From contig SVFZ01000053.1 in assembly GCA_015056585.1 (NCBI GenBank), forward strand, positions 1 through 64,000: a DNA stretch of 64,000 nucleotides, written 5' to 3'. Below the pieces are notes generated by a model, which had not been told where the DNA came from, ran no database searches, and saw only the letters and a list, made by a program, of their open reading frames with translations. Made by a program: the position numbers and the translations under genes. Positions 59,435 through 64,000 of this stretch are shown piece after piece; the first letter of the stretch is position 1; each line of letters begins with the position of its first letter. Origin of the DNA: Butyrivibrio sp. Lineage in GTDB: Bacteria; Bacillota; Clostridia; Lachnospirales; Lachnospiraceae.

Positions 59435-60805
59435 TTGAAAGTTGGCGTATTTGGCTTTGGAGAAATATATAGAAGATATGCGTCTTTGCTACCTAAAGAA
59501 CAGTCAGTGGTTGTAGTCATTGATAATGGTGTTGTAGGTCATAGGGAAATGGTTGACGGTATAGCACATATCAATCCGAGAGAAGTTTTTTTATATGATA
59601 TTGACTTAGTCATTTTGATGAGCGATTCTGCTACGGAAATGCGTGAGCAACTTGAAGGGATGGGCTATGATATGTCCAAAGTAATCCATTACAGGGACTA
59701 CTTTGGAGGATTGGAGCAGAAACGGGAGATGTATCTTGCAAATGAATCTGAAGTGCAAGATAAAAAGTCTTTACTTATCATTTCAAATGCATTGGGATTT
59801 CATGGGGCTCCTGTGACAGTACTTGGCATGGTTAAATGTGCTAGGGAAATGGAATATCGAGTAAGCGTTGTAGCTTCTTCCGGGGATCAAGCTTTTATTG
59901 ACGAACTTAATTTGGCAGGGGCAAGTGTTATTATACAACCATGGATTGAACATGCTTCATGGGATAATCTTAAATGGACTAACGAATATGATGATATAAT
60001 AGTCAATTCGCTTCCGGTGATAATCTGTGCCCTGACGATTTCTATGCATAGAAGAACAATCGTATGGTTGCATGAAAGTCCGGATACATATATATCTTTA
60101 CGTTTTTGGTGGGATAATATTCAGCGTGGCATAGAAGTTGGTGACATTGGCTTGTATGCAGTAAGTCGCAGAGCAACAGAAAACTTTAGACGTTTTTTCA
60201 ATTATAGTAAAGACATTACTATTCTTTTACCATATGTCAATGAATGGAACAATAAAGGAAAACCTGCAAAAACTGATGTTGTGATTTTCGCTGTTATTGG
60301 ATCGATAATAGAGCAAAAGGGACAACGTATTCTTTTAGAAGCTATTCATTCACTATCAATAAAACAGAATATAAAGTTTGTATTTATTGGAAAAGAAAAT
60401 GATTCGCTTAACTCAAAGCGCATTGTAGACAACATTTCTAATGAAAGCTGCTGTGAATATGTAGGAGAGATGACAAGAGAAGAGATGAGCAATCTATATC
60501 AAGATATAGATGTTGTTATAGTGCCATCTTTGGAGGAGACGCTTTCACTTGCGGCGGTTGAGGCTATGATGATGGAAAAAGTCTGTATAGTGTCGGATCA
60601 TTGCGGGATAGCAGAATATATCACGAACGGCGAGAATGGTTTTGTATTTCCACTTAATGAAAATAAAGCGTTGGTTAAGGCTATAGAATGGTGCGTAGCC
60701 AATAAAGAAAAATTTATGGAAATAGGCAAGCGTGCAAGAATGACTTACGAAGACAACTTTTCCTTGAAGGTTTTTAGAGATTCATTTAAGGAGATTTTAG
60801 AATGA
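59435..60805 (+). CDS. GT4 glycosyltransferase with N-terminal Rossmann-type domain
   Basis: A 456-residue fusion. Residues 1-100 form a small Rossmann-like unit (MKVGVFGFGEIYRRYASLL, then VVVVIDNGVVG). From about 110 the GT-B part begins SLLIISNALGFHGAPVTVLGM, then VIFAVIGSIIEQKGQRILLEAI, and VPSLEETLSLAAVEAMMMEKVCIVSD with the family's E-x7-E motif. It starts at TTG, preceded by GGGGG. Its donor and acceptor are unknown. The added N-terminal domain is shared with neighbours, suggesting a common cofactor or interaction. Confidence 0.82.
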   Translation: MKVGVFGFGEIYRRYASLLPKEQSVVVVIDNGVVGHREMVDGIAHINPREVFLYDIDLVILMSDSATEMREQLEGMGYDMSKVIHYRDYFGGLEQKREMYLANESEVQDKKSLLIISNALGFHGAPVTVLGMVKCAREMEYRVSVVASSGDQAFIDELNLAGASVIIQPWIEHASWDNLKWTNEYDDIIVNSLPVIICALTISMHRRTIVWLHESPDTYISLRFWWDNIQRGIEVGDIGLYAVSRRATENFRRFFNYSKDITILLPYVNEWNNKGKPAKTDVVIFAVIGSIIEQKGQRILLEAIHSLSIKQNIKFVFIGKENDSLNSKRIVDNISNESCCEYVGEMTREEMSNLYQDIDVVIVPSLEETLSLAAVEAMMMEKVCIVSDHCGIAEYITNGENGFVFPLNENKALVKAIEWCVANKEKFMEIGKRARMTYEDNFSLKVFRDSFKEILE

Positions 60806-60809
60806 TTAT

Positions 60810-62072
60810 GTGCTAGAGAGGGTAATATCAGTAATGAAGAATCTTTATGACATACGAAATGAAAAGAATCTTGTTTACGTTCTTCCTGCCGACAAACAAC
60901 TGAGTGACTTGTCTATGGATAAATCGCTGCGGGTCAAAGTGATCGTACACTTGCATTATCTAGATACAGTCTCATTATGGGCTGGTTACCTTGATAATGT
61001 TCCGGATTCTATCAAGGTGTGTGTTTATTCATCAGACGATCAGGTCTTAGAGAGAGCTCAAGAGCTAGTTCATCGAAAGAACATCGTTTTTTCTAAAAAA
61101 GAAAACAGAGGTCGTGACGTAAGTACCTTGCTTGTAGCTGCTCGAAAGGAAATAGAAAATTCAGATTATTTTTGCTTTGTTCATGACAAAAAAGAAAAGC
61201 ATGCCTTTTCAATGCTGGATATAAGTCATTGGATCTCTGGAATGTGGGAAAACCTTCTTGCATCTGAGTGCTATATCAAAAATATAATCAATCTTTTTTA
61301 TCAAAATGAAGACATCGGATTGATGACTACTCCTGAGCCCTTGGGTGATTATGTAGATATTTGGATTCGTGGAACGTGGTATAAAAACTATGAAATGACT
61401 AAGAATCTAGCGCATGATCTAGATCTAAAAGCGGATATCGATGCTGATAAACAAGTTGTTGGGTGTGGAACATCTTTTTGGGCAAAAACGGATGCGCTCA
61501 GGAAACTAATATGTCATAAATGGAAATATGAAGACTTTCCAGAAGAACCTATGGAACATGACGGCACTTTTGGACATGCAGTTGAGCGAATATTGGGATA
61601 TGTCTCCCAGGATGCAGGATATGATGTGGCTACTATAATGACTGACCATTATATTTCTGAGTATTACCCCAAATATCAGGAATATGCGCAGAAAATGTTT
61701 GCGCTGCTCGAAAGAAAAAATGAAAATCTTGATGCGTTTCGGATAATTCACCACGATGAGATAATATCTAAGGTCTTAAAATTTGTTCAACAGAATGGTT
61801 ACTGTTACATATATGGTGCTGGAGCTTATGGCAAAGAAATTTTTGCAATGTTAACGGAACATAATTTTATGCCAAAGGGCTTTGTTGTCAGTGATGGATA
61901 TAGGGAAGAAAAGACTTATATGGGATTACCTGTATATGAACTGTCAGAAGTCAGAAAAATGGGCTGTAATGAACCTATTATAGTTGCTATGTATTATAGT
62001 AAACAAAGTGTGATAGAAATGACTCTTAAAAGTAAGGAGATGACCAACTATATATTTCCTTTCAAAGTGTAG
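60810..62072 (+). CDS. RgpF-like (rhamnan synthesis F family) protein with C-terminal Rossmann-type domain
   Basis: A 420-residue protein. Residues 45-290 match RgpF: VKVIVHLHYLDTVSLWAGYL, KKENRGRDVSTLLVA, DYFCFVHDKKEKHA, and VVGCGTSFWAKTDALRKL. RgpF-type proteins take part in rhamnose-glucose or rhamnan side-chain assembly. From about 330 a small domain begins YCYIYGAGAYGKEIFAML, then KGFVVSDGYRE. The first in-frame start is GTG 60810; ATG 60834 is an alternative and either is uncertain because the ribosome site is weak. It is five bases after the GT4 gene. Confidence 0.82.
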   Translation: MLERVISVMKNLYDIRNEKNLVYVLPADKQLSDLSMDKSLRVKVIVHLHYLDTVSLWAGYLDNVPDSIKVCVYSSDDQVLERAQELVHRKNIVFSKKENRGRDVSTLLVAARKEIENSDYFCFVHDKKEKHAFSMLDISHWISGMWENLLASECYIKNIINLFYQNEDIGLMTTPEPLGDYVDIWIRGTWYKNYEMTKNLAHDLDLKADIDADKQVVGCGTSFWAKTDALRKLICHKWKYEDFPEEPMEHDGTFGHAVERILGYVSQDAGYDVATIMTDHYISEYYPKYQEYAQKMFALLERKNENLDAFRIIHHDEIISKVLKFVQQNGYCYIYGAGAYGKEIFAMLTEHNFMPKGFVVSDGYREEKTYMGLPVYELSEVRKMGCNEPIIVAMYYSKQSVIEMTLKSKEMTNYIFPFKV

Positions 62073-62080
62073 GACTGAAG

Positions 62081-64000
62081 ATGGTTATGTACAGCTTTGA
62101 TGTTTATGATACACTAATTACAAGATCTGTTGAAGAGCCGAGAGACATATTTCGGCTTATGTATGATGCAATAAAAGAAAATGATGATTATCAGAAACTA
62201 CGCCGTGTTATTCGGAGTGACTTTCCGGAAATTCGGGTGGCATCTGAGAAGAAAGCGGTAATAAAAAAGGGAGCAGAGGTTCTGTTAGATGATATTTATG
62301 AGGAACTGAATGTCTTCTACTTTTTAGAAAAAGACGAATTGGATAAGCTTAAGAAGCTGGAAATGCTGACAGAGTTCGAAAATAGCTCTGGTATTTCTGA
62401 GAATGTTGAACTAATTGAGTGGTTGCGAAAGGATGGCGAAAGGATAGTTCTGATCTCGGATATGTACATGCCGGTTTCTTTTTTTATAGAGCTGTTTGAG
62501 AAGCATGCTCCGACACTAGTCGACATTCCTTTATATATATCTGGTGTTGTGGGAGTATCCAAAAAGGATGGACTTCTTTTTTCTTATGTACATGATAAAG
62601 AAAATGTATCCTACCAGGATTGGACACATATTGGGGACAATATAGTTTCTGACTTCAATGTTCCTAGGCTATATGGAATAAAAACGGAATTGTTTGTTCC
62701 GTGTAGTGTAAATAGAATGAGAAATTTTGATGAGAGTTCCGAACAAAACCAGATGGTAGACAACAATGAGGATATAAGACTGCGCTCAGAGGAATATCAA
62801 TTGGGATTTAACTATGTTGGGGCGGTTTTATTTGGATATGTGAACTGGATCATTAACGTGGCTTTACAGCTTGATATCAGGGAGCTTTTTTTTATAGCCA
62901 GAGACGGTTATGTATTAAAGAAAATCGCGGACATTATCATTAGGAATAAAAATATTGATATCAGTACCCATTATCTATATGGCTCAAGAATTGCATGGAA
63001 TCCTCAAAAGGATAGTGATACTGAAGCTTTATTGGCATATCTTAGGCAGGAACTTGGTCGGACAAATGGTTCATTTGCATTTGTTGATGCCAAGGGCACT
63101 GGACAATCCGTTGACAATCTGGCAAGGCTCTTAGGGACTACAATCAATGTGTTCTATTATGCGATATTAGAGGCTGTTGCAGATAAGAAGATAAATACTT
63201 TCGTTTATGAAGCTGAGGGAGGCCTTATTGAAAACTTTTGTAGGGCTCCGCATGGCATGACTTCCGGTTATATAAGGAATGGAGATAGAATTGAGCCTGT
63301 AATTGAACAAGATTCATTGTCGCCATCGATAATGGAAAGAATCATGGATTGTAATCAGGGAGTGGAGGATTACACCAGAGTGATCCTTAATAAATGTACC
63401 GATAATCTGCCGCTGTTCGGTATTTCAGAGTCTATTATGAAAAAATGTGTTTCCAATCCAGGACGAGAGTTGGCGAGACTGATTGGTGACATTCCACATG
63501 ACGATAATAATAATGAGAATCTGTATGCTCCATATTTAAACAAAAAAGAGATTTATAGGATAGAATTTGAGCGGACAACAGAACCTTTAGAAAAATATTA
63601 TAAGGGGTGTAATCTGCAGTATTCCTATAAACGTCTTTCTGAAGAAGAATTAAAATGGGTATCAGATTGCAAAAAGAAATATCTTCAAAGGGAGGTACCT
63701 AAAAAGGACAAGGACGCAATGCGCATAGTCATATACGCCTTTGGCATATATGGTCAGGAATTATATCATAGAACGTTGCATAATGCGGGGATTTATGTTG
63801 CTGCAGTTGTTGACAAGAATCATCAGAAATATCAGAACATCGATATTAAAGTAGAGGGGTTGAATGTGCTCTATGAGATTGAATATGAGTATGTTGTGAT
63901 TGCGCTTTTGAGTAAAAGTCAGACACTGACAGTTAATAAGATGCTTGTCAGTGCAGGAATTGATAAAGACAAGATTATTGGTTACAAGGATTTTTTGAAT
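62081..64000 (+). CDS. HAD-type glycan-locus protein with C-terminal Rossmann-type domain, 3' truncated
   Basis: The frame is open from the ATG at 62081 to the right edge (640 codons, no stop). The N-terminal 220 residues are HAD-like: YSFDVYDTLITRSV holds the nucleophile DxxDT pattern, VLISDMYMP is motif II, and WTHIGDNIVSDF is motif IV. The central part (about 240-470) has LFFIARDGYVLKKIADII and FVDAKGTGQSVDNLARLL, as in HAD-associated proteins of glycan clusters. The last part begins IVIYAFGIYGQELYHRTL, then AAVVDKN, the same small Rossmann-like domain as in neighbours. AGGA lies six bases before the ATG. The reaction is unknown. A phosphatase- or transferase-like role in glycan assembly is inferred. 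Confidence 0.78.
   Translation, partial: MVMYSFDVYDTLITRSVEEPRDIFRLMYDAIKENDDYQKLRRVIRSDFPEIRVASEKKAVIKKGAEVLLDDIYEELNVFYFLEKDELDKLKKLEMLTEFENSSGISENVELIEWLRKDGERIVLISDMYMPVSFFIELFEKHAPTLVDIPLYISGVVGVSKKDGLLFSYVHDKENVSYQDWTHIGDNIVSDFNVPRLYGIKTELFVPCSVNRMRNFDESSEQNQMVDNNEDIRLRSEEYQLGFNYVGAVLFGYVNWIINVALQLDIRELFFIARDGYVLKKIADIIIRNKNIDISTHYLYGSRIAWNPQKDSDTEALLAYLRQELGRTNGSFAFVDAKGTGQSVDNLARLLGTTINVFYYAILEAVADKKINTFVYEAEGGLIENFCRAPHGMTSGYIRNGDRIEPVIEQDSLSPSIMERIMDCNQGVEDYTRVILNKCTDNLPLFGISESIMKKCVSNPGRELARLIGDIPHDDNNNENLYAPYLNKKEIYRIEFERTTEPLEKYYKGCNLQYSYKRLSEEELKWVSDCKKKYLQREVPKKDKDAMRIVIYAFGIYGQELYHRTLHNAGIYVAAVVDKNHQKYQNIDIKVEGLNVLYEIEYEYVVIALLSKSQTLTVNKMLVSAGIDKDKIIGYKDFLN

Noticed and set aside
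1..64000. tRNA, rRNA, insertion sequence or phage genes
   Set aside because: None recognised on reading both strands. The Rpn-type gene is the only mobile-element-like gene and has no visible ends.

Overview
The window looks like chromosomal DNA of a motile, moderately low-GC Gram-positive anaerobe of the Lachnospiraceae, most likely Butyrivibrio or a close relative. This is inferred from the gene order flgM-flgN-flgK-flgL-fliW-csrA followed by flaG-fliD-fliS, GGAGG ribosome binding sites, SigD-type promoters, a CIRCE site and large surface-glycan loci. No rRNA, tRNA, CRISPR array or insertion sequence was recognised.

Layout. (1) 1-11454: a co-directional surface-polysaccharide operon with DUF5672, GT2, GT17, a Wzy-like polymerase, a DUF6056 membrane protein, GT2, a pyruvyltransferase-family protein, a GT11 fucosyltransferase, a Wzx-like flippase and a GH88/GH105-like protein. 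It ends at a clear terminator. (2) 11539-17620: mixed genes. These are a small minus-strand gene with operator-like repeats, a SigD-controlled calcium-binding-type protein, a AAA ATPase preceded by iterated repeats, MscS, a HicB-like protein, Hsp20 with CIRCE, QueT and thymidine kinase. (3) 17672-33036: late flagellar genes, comprising flgM, flgN, two flgK paralogues, an enlarged flgL, fliW, csrA, flaG, fliD, fliS, a fliT-position chaperone and two flagellins. A coiled-coil gene with an in-frame stop and one glycosyltransferase sit between these blocks. (4) 33037-49492: a glycosyltransferase and LicD island with several two-domain enzymes and a ribulose-phosphate-epimerase-like protein. (5) 49915-54394: an Rpn-type nuclease, a third cysteine-containing flagellin, and a two-gene surface-protein unit behind another SigD-like promoter. 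(6) 54412-64000: a second surface-glycan operon with a beta-propeller-like protein, an FrhB-family protein, two pyruvyltransferase-family proteins, GT4, RgpF-like and HAD-type proteins. It runs off the right edge.

How it fits together. Nine matches to TAAA-N15/17-CCGATAT trace a SigD (sigma-28) regulon through the middle of the window, with its anti-sigma factor FlgM encoded inside it. FliW and CsrA are encoded next to flagellin genes whose leaders carry AnGGA motifs, one of them displayed in a hairpin loop. This matches the Bacillus flagellin homeostasis circuit. The glycosyltransferase/LicD island lies between flagellin genes, so a decorated (possibly phospho-substituted) filament glycan is a reasonable but unproven reading. 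Start codons were moved from the longest ORF wherever a Shine-Dalgarno sequence supported an internal ATG.
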